A DNA stretch of 12,361 nucleotides from Streptococcus mitis (GTDB taxonomy: Bacteria; Bacillota; Bacilli; Lactobacillales; Streptococcaceae). Of the stretch, positions 5,655 through 12,154 are shown in pieces. Where the stretch lies: NCBI GenBank assembly GCA_018364455.1, contig JAGZLW010000052.1:1-12361 (forward strand), given 5' to 3'. The number at the start of each line of letters is the position of its first letter. Position 1 is the first letter of the stretch. Made by a program: the position numbers and the translations under genes. The notes below the pieces were generated by a model, which ran no database searches, had not been told where the DNA came from, and saw only the letters and a program-made list of their open reading frames with translations.

Positions 5655-6830
5655 ATGTTAGATTTGAAAGAATACGGTATTGTCATGTTGCCGGAGGAGA
5701 AGATTAGTTCTTTCCGTGAGAAACTTCTCGCTTGGTATGATGAAAATAAACGAGATTTACCTTGGAGGAGAAGTACAAATCCTTATCATATCTGGGTATC
5801 TGAAATTATGCTCCAGCAGACCAGGGTGGATACGGTTATCCCTTACTATGAACGATTCTTGGACTGGTTTCCAACAGTGGAAAGTTTGGCGAATGCGTCT
5901 GAAGAGCGTTTGTTGAAGGCTTGGGAGGGACTGGGATATTATTCTCGAGTACGCAATATGCAGGCTGCAGCCCAGCAGATTATGACTGACTTTGGTGGTC
6001 AATTTCCAAACACCTATGAAGGAATTTCCAGTTTGAAAGGAATTGGTCCATACACAGCAGGAGCCATTTCCAGTATTGCTTTTAACTTGCCTGAGCCAGC
6101 TGTAGATGGTAATGTTATGCGGGTGCTGGCACGTCTGTTCGAAGTCAACTACGATATTGGTATTCCAAGTAATCGCAAAATTTTCCAAGCCATGATGGAA
6201 ATCCTGATTGATCCAGAGCGTCCGGGTGACTTTAATCAAGCTTTGATGGATTTAGGGTCTGATATTGAGGCGCCAGTAAATCCTAGGCCAGAAGAAAGCC
6301 CGGTTAAGGACTTCAGTGCGGCATATCAGAATGGCACAATGGACCGTTATCCAATTAAGGCTCCCAAGAAAAAGCCTGTCCCAATTTATCTTAAAGCCTT
6401 AGTTGTGAAAAATTCTCAGGGGCAATTTTTACTTGAAAAAAATGAAAGTGAAAAGCTATTGGCAGGTTTTTGGCATTTCCCACTGGTAGAAGTAGATGAC
6501 TTTTCGCAAGAGGAGCAGTTTGACCTCTTCCATCAGGTTGCAGAAGAAAGTGTAAACTTTGGCCCCAGTCCAGAAGAGAGTTTCCAGCAGGACTATGACC
6601 TAGAAGTTGATTGGCTTGATGTTTGTTTTGAGACTGTCAAGCATGTCTTTAGCCATCGAAAGTGGAATGTACAGATTGTAGCAGGTCAGGTGAGTGACTT
6701 TCATGATTTTTCAGATAGGGAAGTTCGCTGGCTTTCACCAGAAGAGTTCAAGGATGTTCCACTTGCCAAACCCCAACAAAAAATCTGGCAGGCTTATGCA
6801 CAATCCAACTTAGACAGTAGCAAAGACTAG
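5655..6830 (+). CDS. mutY: A/G-specific adenine glycosylase MutY, lacking the Fe-S cluster cysteines
   Basis: Removes adenine mispaired with 8-oxoguanine in base excision repair. The 391-aa length is within the normal range. The catalytic domain has PYHIWVSEIMLQQTRV (catalytic Glu50), the helix-hairpin-helix LKGIGPYTAGAI (127-138) and VDGNV (catalytic Asp151). The C-terminal NUDIX-like 8-oxoG-recognition domain begins near 243 and contains the FSH loop (332-334). The segment that normally holds C-X6-C-X2-C-X5-C is present at normal spacing (about 205-221), but the four positions read Glu205, Pro212, Ser215 and Ser221, so no [4Fe-4S] cluster can form. The rest is intact, so this is not a decayed gene. 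The start at 5655 has no ribosome-binding site and coincides with the predicted transcript start. An alternative ATG at 5685 also lacks one. vicR follows after 55 bases with no terminator between. Confidence 0.96.
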   Translation: MLDLKEYGIVMLPEEKISSFREKLLAWYDENKRDLPWRRSTNPYHIWVSEIMLQQTRVDTVIPYYERFLDWFPTVESLANASEERLLKAWEGLGYYSRVRNMQAAAQQIMTDFGGQFPNTYEGISSLKGIGPYTAGAISSIAFNLPEPAVDGNVMRVLARLFEVNYDIGIPSNRKIFQAMMEILIDPERPGDFNQALMDLGSDIEAPVNPRPEESPVKDFSAAYQNGTMDRYPIKAPKKKPVPIYLKALVVKNSQGQFLLEKNESEKLLAGFWHFPLVEVDDFSQEEQFDLFHQVAEESVNFGPSPEESFQQDYDLEVDWLDVCFETVKHVFSHRKWNVQIVAGQVSDFHDFSDREVRWLSPEEFKDVPLAKPQQKIWQAYAQSNLDSSKD

Positions 6831-6855
6831 CTATTGTGTCTTCTTGCTATTTTTT

Positions 6856-6864
6856 TGGTATAAT
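6856..6864 (+). promoter_or_regulatory. Extended -10 promoter of the vicRKX operon
   Basis: TGgTATAAT, with hexamer 6859-6864. A possible -35, TTGTGT (6834-6839), has a long 19-bp spacer, so the extended -10 probably dominates. The start point near 6871 leaves a ~15-nt leader with the ribosome-binding site AAAGGTG (6874-6880). It lies just after the mutY stop. Confidence 0.75.
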
Positions 6865-6885
6865 AGTAGAGAAAAAGGTGAACAT

Positions 6886-7593
6886 ATGAAAAAAATATTA
6901 ATTGTAGATGATGAAAAACCAATCTCAGATATTATCAAGTTTAATATGACCAAGGAAGGTTACGAGGTTGTAACCGCTTTTAATGGTCGTGAAGCGCTAG
7001 AGCAATTTGAAGCAGAGCAGCCAGATATTATTATTCTGGATTTGATGCTTCCAGAAATTGATGGTTTAGAAGTTGCTAAGACTATTCGCAAGACAAGTAG
7101 TGTACCTATTATCATGCTTTCAGCTAAAGACAGCGAATTTGATAAGGTTATTGGTTTAGAGCTTGGGGCGGATGACTATGTAACCAAACCCTTCTCAAAT
7201 CGTGAGTTGCAGGCGCGTGTCAAAGCTCTCCTTCGTCGCACGGACTTGGCTTCTGTAGATAATCAAGAATCAGATGAAAATAAAACTCAACCCTTGCAAA
7301 TTGGGGACTTGGAGATTGTTCCAGATGCCTATGTTGCTAAGAAATACGGTGAAGAACTAGACTTAACTCACCGTGAATTTGAGCTTTTGTATCACTTGGC
7401 TTCTCATATCGGTCAAGTAATTACGCGTGAACACTTGCTTGAAACGGTCTGGGGGTATGATTATTTCGGAGATGTTCGAACAGTTGACGTAACCATCAGA
7501 CGTTTGCGTGAGAAGATAGAAGATACACCAAGTCGTCCTGAATATATCCTAACACGTCGCGGTGTTGGTTATTATATGAGAAATAATGATTAA
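6886..7593 (+). CDS. vicR: Response regulator VicR (WalR/YycF)
   Basis: OmpR/PhoB-type cytoplasmic regulator, essential in most Firmicutes, controlling cell-wall hydrolase genes such as pcsB in streptococci. It is 235 aa. The receiver domain has acidic pocket D8-D9, phosphoacceptor D52 (LDLMLP), S79 and K101 (VTKPFSNREL). A linker covers about 120-135. The winged-helix DNA-binding domain covers about 136-232, with recognition helix TVDVTIRRLREKI and wing RRGVGYY. The frame is open upstream to 6844, but that start would lie upstream of the promoter's -10. ATG 6886 has AAAGGTG at proper spacing and gives the family N-terminus MKKILIVDDEK. The gene overlaps vicK by 8 bases. Confidence 0.98.
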   Translation: MKKILIVDDEKPISDIIKFNMTKEGYEVVTAFNGREALEQFEAEQPDIIILDLMLPEIDGLEVAKTIRKTSSVPIIMLSAKDSEFDKVIGLELGADDYVTKPFSNRELQARVKALLRRTDLASVDNQESDENKTQPLQIGDLEIVPDAYVAKKYGEELDLTHREFELLYHLASHIGQVITREHLLETVWGYDYFGDVRTVDVTIRRLREKIEDTPSRPEYILTRRGVGYYMRNND

Positions 7594-8935
7594 ACTAATT
7601 AAAGATACAGTTTTAACCAGTGATTTTATCTTTATCCTCATTCTACTTGGCTTTATTTTAGTAGTGACCTTACTTTTGCTAGAAAATCGTCGGGATAATA
7701 TTCGGTTGAAGCAAATCAATCAAAAAGTTAAGGACCTGATTGCAGGAGATTATTCTCAGGTATTGGATATGCAGGGAAGCTCTGAAATCACTAATATTAC
7801 CAATAATCTCAATGATTTATCAGAAGTAATTCGTTTAACCCAAGAAAATCTGGAACAAGAGAGTAAACGATTGCACAGCATCCTATCTTACATGACGGAT
7901 GGAGTCCTTGCGACCAATCGTCGCGGTAAGATTACCATGATTAATGACATGGCTAAGAAACAGCTAGGTGTTCAGAAAGAAGATGTTCTCAACAAAAGTA
8001 TTCTGGAATTGCTTAAGATTGAAGATGAGTATGAACTTCGTGATTTGATTACCCAAATTCCTGAACTCATGATTGATTCTCAGGATGCTAATGGTGAGTA
8101 TCTGAGCCTCCGTGTTCGCTTTGCCTTGATTCGTCGAGAGTCTGGCTTTATTTCGGGTTTGGTTGCTGTTTTGCATGATACGACGGAGCAGGAAAAGGAG
8201 GAACGCGAACGGAGACTCTTTGTTTCCAATGTTAGCCATGAGTTACGGACCCCCTTAACCAGTGTTAAATCCTATCTTGAAGCCTTGGATGAGGGAGCTT
8301 TGTGTGAAACCGTAGCACCAGACTTTATCAAGGTATCTCTAGATGAAACCAACCGTATGATGCGAATGGTGACGGATCTCCTCCATCTCTCACGGATTGA
8401 TAATGCGACCAGTCACCTAGATGTGGAACTGATTAACTTTACTGCCTTTATTACTTTTATCCTCAACCGTTTTGATCAGATAAGAGGGCAGGATGAAGAG
8501 AAAAAATATGATTTGGTAAGGGATTATCCAATTACCTCTGTCTGGATTGAAATTGATACAGATAAGATGACACAGGTGATTGATAATATTCTTAACAATG
8601 CCATCAAGTATTCGCCAGATGGTGGGAAAATTACAGTGACCATGAAGACAACTGATGATCAGATGATTTTATCCATCTCAGACCAAGGTTTGGGTATTCC
8701 TAAGCAGGATTTACCACGCATCTTTGACCGTTTTTATCGTGTGGATCGCGCTAGAAGTCGTGCCCAAGGTGGAACAGGTCTGGGACTGTCTATTGCCAAA
8801 GAAATTATCAAACAGCATAATGGCTTTATTTGGGCCAAGAGTGAATACGGTAAGGGATCAACTTTCACAATTGTGCTCCCTTATGATAAGGATGCAGTGA
8901 AAGAAGAAGTATGGGAGGATGAAGTAGAAGACTAG
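7586..8935 (+). CDS. vicK: Sensor histidine kinase VicK (WalK/YycG)
   Basis: Membrane histidine kinase that phosphorylates VicR. It is 449 aa. One transmembrane segment lies at about 12-32, with almost no extracytoplasmic part. This is the streptococcal form; Bacillus and Staphylococcus WalK have two segments and a large outer loop. After it come HAMP (about 33-85), a coiled coil, PAS (about 94-200), the dimerisation helices with phosphoacceptor His218 in SNVSHELRTPLTSV, and the ATPase domain with N box DNILNNAIKYSPDGG, G1 DQGLGIP, F box and G2 GGTGLGLSIAKEI. All catalytic residues are present. The start codon overlaps the vicR stop (ATGATTAA) and has no clear ribosome-binding site, suggesting translational coupling. 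The acidic tail EEVWEDEVED is typical of this orthologue. Confidence 0.98.
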   Translation: MIKLIKDTVLTSDFIFILILLGFILVVTLLLLENRRDNIRLKQINQKVKDLIAGDYSQVLDMQGSSEITNITNNLNDLSEVIRLTQENLEQESKRLHSILSYMTDGVLATNRRGKITMINDMAKKQLGVQKEDVLNKSILELLKIEDEYELRDLITQIPELMIDSQDANGEYLSLRVRFALIRRESGFISGLVAVLHDTTEQEKEERERRLFVSNVSHELRTPLTSVKSYLEALDEGALCETVAPDFIKVSLDETNRMMRMVTDLLHLSRIDNATSHLDVELINFTAFITFILNRFDQIRGQDEEKKYDLVRDYPITSVWIEIDTDKMTQVIDNILNNAIKYSPDGGKITVTMKTTDDQMILSISDQGLGIPKQDLPRIFDRFYRVDRARSRAQGGTGLGLSIAKEIIKQHNGFIWAKSEYGKGSTFTIVLPYDKDAVKEEVWEDEVED

Positions 8936-8936
8936 A

Positions 8937-9746
8937 ATGAGTGAAACAGGCTTTAAATACAGTATTTTAGCGTCGGGTTCCAGTGGAAATTCCTTTTATC
9001 TGGAAACTCCAAAAAAGAAGCTTTTAGTGGATGCAGGCTTATCGGGCAAAAAAATCACCAGTCTACTTGCTGAAATTAATCGCAAACCAGAAGACTTGGA
9101 TGCCATCTTGATTACGCATGAGCATTCAGACCATATTCATGGAGTAGGTGTTTTGGCTCGAAAGTATGGTATGGATTTGTACGCCAATGAAAAGACCTGG
9201 CAGGCTATGGAAAATAGCAAGTATCTTGGCAAGGTAGATTCTTCACAAAAGCATATCTTTGAAATGGGCAAAACCAAAACCTTTGGAGATATCGATATCG
9301 AGAGTTTTGGTGTGAGTCATGATGCAGTCGCACCGCAGTTCTATCGCTTTATGAAGGATGATAAGAGTTTTGTCCTTTTGACAGATACTGGTTATGTTAG
9401 TGACCGTATGGCAGGGATTGTCGAAAATGCAGATGGCTATCTTATCGAGTCCAACCATGATGTAGAGATTTTACGAGCAGGTTCCTATGCTTGGCGACTC
9501 AAACAACGAATCCTATCTGATCTCGGTCACCTTTCTAACGAGGACGGTGCTGAAGCCATGATTCGGACGCTAGGAAATCGCACTAAGAAAATCTATCTTG
9601 GTCACTTGTCTAAGGAAAACAATATCAAGGAGCTGGCTCACATGACCATGGTCAACCAGCTAGCACAAGCTGATCTGGGAGTTGGAGTAGACTTTAAGGT
9701 TTATGATACCTCACCAGATACCGCAACACCATTGACAGAGATATAA
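8937..9746 (+). CDS. vicX: Metallo-beta-lactamase-fold hydrolase VicX (WalJ/YycJ)
   Basis: Cytoplasmic metallo-hydrolase of 269 aa encoded with the VicRK system. The zinc-binding motif THEHSDHIHG is at residues 60-69 (H61, H63, D65, H66), with earlier VDAGLSG (31-37). Later conserved parts are VSHDAVAP, LLTDTGYVSD (a metal-bridging Asp) and IYLGHLSKENN (last metal His). VicX/WalJ proteins are linked to cell-wall and DNA-metabolism phenotypes, but their natural substrate is not established. It begins one base after the vicK stop and has no good ribosome-binding site of its own, so translation is probably coupled. A terminator starts immediately after its stop, closing the operon. Confidence 0.96.
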   Translation: MSETGFKYSILASGSSGNSFYLETPKKKLLVDAGLSGKKITSLLAEINRKPEDLDAILITHEHSDHIHGVGVLARKYGMDLYANEKTWQAMENSKYLGKVDSSQKHIFEMGKTKTFGDIDIESFGVSHDAVAPQFYRFMKDDKSFVLLTDTGYVSDRMAGIVENADGYLIESNHDVEILRAGSYAWRLKQRILSDLGHLSNEDGAEAMIRTLGNRTKKIYLGHLSKENNIKELAHMTMVNQLAQADLGVGVDFKVYDTSPDTATPLTEI

Positions 9747-9770
9747 AAAAGAAGGCGAGTACCTTCTTTT
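9747..9770 (+). terminator. Terminator of the vicRKX operon
   Basis: Arms aaaagaagg (9747-9755) and ccttctttt (9762-9770) pair perfectly around the 6-nt loop cgagta. It starts on the base after the vicX stop codon. The stem is short with a modest GC core, so some readthrough into the channel gene is possible. Confidence 0.8.
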
Positions 9771-9791
9771 ATATATTGTAGAGATTTGGTG

Positions 9792-9800
9792 TGGTATAAT
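9792..9800 (+). promoter_or_regulatory. Extended -10 promoter of the potassium channel gene
   Basis: TGgTATAAT, with hexamer 9795-9800. No -35 at suitable spacing. The start point would be near 9807, giving a ~20-nt leader with GGGAG (9816-9820), seven bases before the GTG start. Confidence 0.75.
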
Positions 9801-9827
9801 GTTTACAAATGATATGGGAGAAATGAT

Positions 9828-10601
9828 GTGAAAAGAAAATGGTTATTCAAGGATTATTATGACACAACGATTATCATACTTGCGTTGATATCCGTTGTTC
9901 TTGTCTTGCTTGGATTTGCTGAGATGATTGATTTAGACAGTCCTCCATACAGTATTATTGACTTACAACTTTGGTTTGTGTTTGTGGTAGATTATGGTTG
10001 GCGGTTCTTTTCAAGTAAAGCAAAATGGAGGTTTATACTTGAAAATATCTTTGATTTATTGGCTATTCTCCCTTTAAATGCTATTTTTACAGTATTTCGG
10101 TTAGGGCGTATCTTTCGCTTAGCAAGGCTGACAAAATTACTGAAACTGACTCGTTTACTTAGAATAATTGGACTTACAGGTAAATTAGAAAGAAAAATTA
10201 GTAGATTTTTACGGACAAATGGCCTGATTTATATCTTATATGTTAATATCTTTATCGTTCTAGTAGGAAGTTCAATTTTATCTGTTGTTGAAGAAAAATC
10301 TTTTTCAGAGAGTCTTTGGTGGGCTCTTGTTACTGTAACGACAGTTGGTTATGGTGATATTGTTCCGACTTCGTTCTTTGGTAAATGGTTAGCTGTTTTA
10401 TTAATGCTTGTCGGTATTGGAACAATAGGAATGTTAACAAGTGCCTTGACGAACTTTTTTGTAAAAGATAATCCAGATGAGCAGATAAAACTTGATAAAC
10501 TCCAAGACGAATTATCGAGCCAAAGAATATTAATAAAGAAACAATCTGAAAAGATAGAAGAACTACATCGAATGATAAAAGACTTAGTTGAAAAAATATA
10601 A
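9828..10601 (+). CDS. Voltage-gated-type (six-transmembrane) potassium channel subunit
   Basis: A 257-aa membrane protein with the architecture of a Kv-type ion channel, expected to work as a tetramer. Segments: S1 about 14-33, S2 43-62, S3 68-88, S4 90-113, S5 131-154, pore helix 160-170, selectivity filter TVGYGD (172-177), S6 184-211. S4 carries a basic residue at every third position: R91, R94, R97, R100, K103, K106, R109, R112. The C-terminal ~40 residues (218-257) are highly charged, with heptad-like spacing, and are probably a tetramerising coiled coil. No RCK/TrkA domain follows. The start is GTG; the ATGs at 9822 and 9825 run straight into a stop or another frame, and GGGAG fits the GTG. 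It is monocistronic and converges on ybaB. Potassium selectivity is inferred from the filter. Confidence 0.93.
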   Translation: MKRKWLFKDYYDTTIIILALISVVLVLLGFAEMIDLDSPPYSIIDLQLWFVFVVDYGWRFFSSKAKWRFILENIFDLLAILPLNAIFTVFRLGRIFRLARLTKLLKLTRLLRIIGLTGKLERKISRFLRTNGLIYILYVNIFIVLVGSSILSVVEEKSFSESLWWALVTVTTVGYGDIVPTSFFGKWLAVLLMLVGIGTIGMLTSALTNFFVKDNPDEQIKLDKLQDELSSQRILIKKQSEKIEELHRMIKDLVEKI

Positions 10602-10616
10602 TAAAGGTGAGACAAA

Positions 10617-10640
10617 ACTTGATTCGAGGAGAAATCAAGT
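10617..10640. repeat. Small inverted repeat after the channel gene
   Basis: Arms acttgatt (10617-10624) and aatcaagt (10633-10640) pair perfectly around an 8-nt loop. No T run follows, so it is probably not the main terminator. It may add to the terminator just downstream. Role unknown. Confidence 0.4.
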
Positions 10641-10655
10641 AAGTCTTGACACAAT

Positions 10656-10699
10656 AAAACGCATAATATCAAGGTCTGGCACCTTACATTATGCGTTTT
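10656..10699. terminator. Bidirectional terminator between channel gene and ybaB
   Basis: Perfect 12-bp arms aaaacgcataat (10656-10667) and attatgcgtttt (10688-10699), with an inner stem aaggt/acctt (10671-10675 with 10681-10685) and a T tail. It serves two convergent genes; on the minus strand the A-rich arm becomes the U-tract after ybaB. Confidence 0.88.
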
Positions 10700-10710
10700 T
10701 GTGATTTTTA

Positions 10711-11010
10711 TTAGAATGGCAATTTCCCTGCGAAAGCACCTAATTTTTTCTTAGTCGTTTCATCGATTTGTTCAAGAGCTGAGTTGATGGCTTGAACAGT
10801 CATATCAGAAAGGGTTTCGAGGTCTTCTGGGTCAACGACAGTTGGATTGAAGTCAATGCTGATAACTTTCTTATCTCCAGTTAAGGTCGCTTGAACAAGA
10901 TCTTGAGCAGATTTGCCAACAAATTGCATAGCAGCAAGTTCAGCTTGGCTTTGTTCCATTTGTTTTTGAAGTTTTTGTGCTTGGCGCATCATGTTTTGCA
11001 TGTTCATCAT
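10711..11010 (-). CDS. ybaB: YbaB/EbfC family nucleoid-associated protein
   Basis: A 99-aa protein of the YbaB/EbfC family, dimeric DNA-binding proteins often encoded with dnaX-recR, here standing alone. It opens with a Met/Gln-rich amphipathic helix (MMNMQNMMRQAQKLQKQMEQ), then the central beta sheet with VQATLTGDKKVISIDFNP, VVDPEDLETLSDM, and the closing helix with the family-conserved AINSALEQI and a short GAFAGKLPF tail. An in-frame TAA stands nine bases upstream of the ATG, so no longer start is possible. The ribosome-binding site AAAGGA (near 11025-11030) is rather far, about 14 bases. The TATACT-like sequence on the minus strand near 11080-11085 could be its promoter, but I cannot support it with a -35. 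DNA-binding activity is inferred from the family. Confidence 0.93.
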   Translation of the reverse strand: MMNMQNMMRQAQKLQKQMEQSQAELAAMQFVGKSAQDLVQATLTGDKKVISIDFNPTVVDPEDLETLSDMTVQAINSALEQIDETTKKKLGAFAGKLPF

Positions 11011-11141
11011 GTTGATTTACAGTTTCCTTTTACAATTATTTTCTTTCTTATTTTATCAATTTTGAGGTTAAAAGTCTATTGTTAGTATAAATCCCCCAAC
11101 ATTAAATTTTCTGAAAATCTATTAAAAAATGAGTGGAAACG

Positions 11142-11150
11142 TGGTATAAT
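11142..11150 (+). promoter_or_regulatory. Extended -10 promoter of the EfeO-like pseudogene
   Basis: TGgTATAAT, with hexamer 11145-11150. The -35 position holds only an AT-rich ttaaaa. The start point would be near 11157. The ribosome-binding site AGGAG (11186-11190) precedes the ATG at 11197. The promoter is intact although the gene is broken. The 186-bp gap between this gene and ybaB holds nothing else that I recognise. Confidence 0.7.
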
Positions 11151-11165
11151 GAGACGTAAAATTAA

Positions 11166-11180
11166 TTCAGGTTTCCTGAA
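11166..11180. promoter_or_regulatory. Perfect short palindrome in the leader of the EfeO-like pseudogene
   Basis: TTCAGG-TTT-CCTGAA: 6-bp arms (11166-11171 and 11175-11180) with a 3-nt centre. It lies about 10 bases after the predicted transcript start and 6 bases before the ribosome-binding site. That is a good place for a repressor site or a small translation-hindering hairpin. A metal-responsive regulator would fit the iron-uptake gene, but this is inference; I do not match it to a known box. Confidence 0.45.
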
Positions 11181-11196
11181 CCGATAGGAGTAAACA

Positions 11197-11659
11197 ATGA
11201 AAAAACTAGGTTTTGTCCTTTTATCTTCAGCCTTGCTATTGACAAGCTTGTGCTGTTAGGTTTGAAAAATCAGCAGATACAACCGATTCGTCCAAGGTGA
11301 CAGCCTTGTCTGAAGACAAGCAAAAAATGCTTGATAAGGCCACTGCTGACTATAAGACTTTTGTTCAAGAGCAAATCGATAAACTCTTGACAGATACGGA
11401 AGGCTTTGTCAAACTTTTGAAAGAAGGTAAGTTAGAAGAAGCCAAGAAGGTCTATTCATTGATTCGTATGTCTTAGGAGCGTTCAGAACCAATCGCTGAG
11501 AGTTTTGGTGAGTCAGATGTCAAGATTGACTTCCGTTTGGCAGACTATATGGACGAAAACAAGACCGAGAAAGGTTGGTCAGGTTTCCATCGTATCGAGC
11601 GTATCCTTTGGGAAGACAATACAACAAAAGGATCTGAAAATCTAGATAAGGAAGAGTAA
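11197..11659 (+). pseudogene. efeO: Decayed EfeO/EfeM-type (imelysin-like, M75) iron-uptake lipoprotein
   Basis: The intact gene would encode a surface lipoprotein of ~280 aa that helps a ferrous/ferric iron permease. Three lesions are visible. (1) The signal peptide MKKLGFVLLSSALLLTS reads into a stop at 11257. Removing one T of 11248-11249 restores the lipobox LLTSC and joins the frame to FEKSADTTDSSKVTALSEDKQ, open from 11249. (2) In that frame TAG at 11474-11476 replaces the Tyr of the family motif YERSEPIAESFG. (3) Coding ends at 11659, shortly after GWSGFHRIERILWED (with the GxHxxE metal-site motif), so nearly half the protein is missing, probably by deletion. Promoter, ribosome-binding site and terminator remain. 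No permease or Dyp-peroxidase partner gene is seen nearby. The family call rests on the motifs; inactivation is clear. Confidence 0.85.
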
Positions 11660-11671
11660 ATCTGCTCTAAT

Positions 11672-11729
11672 AAAAAAACTTTGTTCTCTAGAAACCATCG
11701 TTTGGCTAGCTAGAGTGCAAAGTTTTTTT
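11672..11729. terminator. Bidirectional terminator between EfeO-like pseudogene and toxin gene
   Basis: Perfect 12-bp arms aaaaaaactttg (11672-11683) and caaagttttttt (11718-11729), with an inner stem ctctag/ctagag (11686-11691 with 11710-11715). Long A and T runs on the two sides suit termination from both directions: the pseudogene on the plus strand and the toxin-antitoxin genes on the minus strand. Confidence 0.9.
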
Positions 11730-11794
11730 ATTTTCTAGTTAAAATGAAGACTGTATTCTTTATAATCACAAGGCTATTAAGGGAGCAGTTGACA

Positions 11795-12154
11795 TTAAAA
11801 TGATGATTTTGAGTTTTTATTATTTTTGCTTTGTAGCAAGGTAACATAGTCGCTTTTTGTGTGGAATAAGTGGGAAAGAAAAACAGTTCTTTGAGTTTGA
11901 TCGATAAAGTAAAGCAAGATATATTGCCCGATAATTTTTCCTCGTGTGGGGTACTTACTATTGATTTTAAGTCCGATTTTTTCATCTGCATCAAAGCCAG
12001 CTTCAGGAAAGGTTTCTAAACTTTTTAAGCCGTCTAAAATTTTAACCACAGTATTTTTAGCAGACTGAGGTGATAAAAGAACAGTAGTGATATAATCATG
12101 AATACTGTCAATTGCCTGACTCACTTCAGTAGATAGAATCACTTTATAAGCCAT
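11795..12154 (-). CDS. RelE/ParE family toxin of a type II toxin-antitoxin module
   Basis: A 119-aa basic protein, somewhat longer than the usual 90-105 aa. The RelE/ParE fold is suggested by the N-terminal beta strand and helix (MAYKVILSTEVSQAIDSIHDYI), the helix SPQSAKNTVVKILDGLKSLETFPEAGF, and the strand block YILLYFIDQTQRTVFLSHLFHTKSDY. RelE-type members cut ribosome-bound mRNA and ParE-type members poison gyrase. The sequence does not say which this is, though FHTKSDY near the end resembles the active-site strand region. The last ~14 residues (LLQSKNNKNSKSSF) are low-complexity, and may come from a lost original stop. The start overlaps the antitoxin end by 11 bases, typical of coupled toxin translation. 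The family is likely, the exact type uncertain. Confidence 0.85.
   Translation of the reverse strand: MAYKVILSTEVSQAIDSIHDYITTVLLSPQSAKNTVVKILDGLKSLETFPEAGFDADEKIGLKINSKYPTRGKIIGQYILLYFIDQTQRTVFLSHLFHTKSDYVTLLQSKNNKNSKSSF

Noticed and set aside
5757..6239. 160-aa open frame on the minus strand inside mutY
   Set aside because: Antisense shadow of a clearly conserved gene, with no ribosome-binding site and no recognisable domain.
6844..6885. Upstream ATG extending vicR by 14 residues
   Set aside because: It lies upstream of the -10 of the vicR promoter and lacks a ribosome-binding site; ATG 6886 has a good one and gives the family N-terminus.
10330..10672. Two minus-strand open frames of about 100 aa overlapping the channel gene 3' end
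   Set aside because: They overlap a conserved coding region and a terminator; composition is that of antisense reading, with no motif.
10891..11085. 64-aa plus-strand open frame opposite ybaB
   Set aside because: Mostly antisense to ybaB, with no ribosome-binding site and a low-complexity hydrophobic end.
11240..11262. Programmed frameshift in the lipoprotein gene
   Set aside because: There is no slippery heptamer at the site, and the restored frame has a second, independent stop at 11474 plus a missing C-terminal half, so decay is the simpler reading.
11728..11994. 88-aa minus-strand open frame overlapping the toxin gene in another frame
   Set aside because: Shadow of the toxin gene that begins inside it, with no family features.
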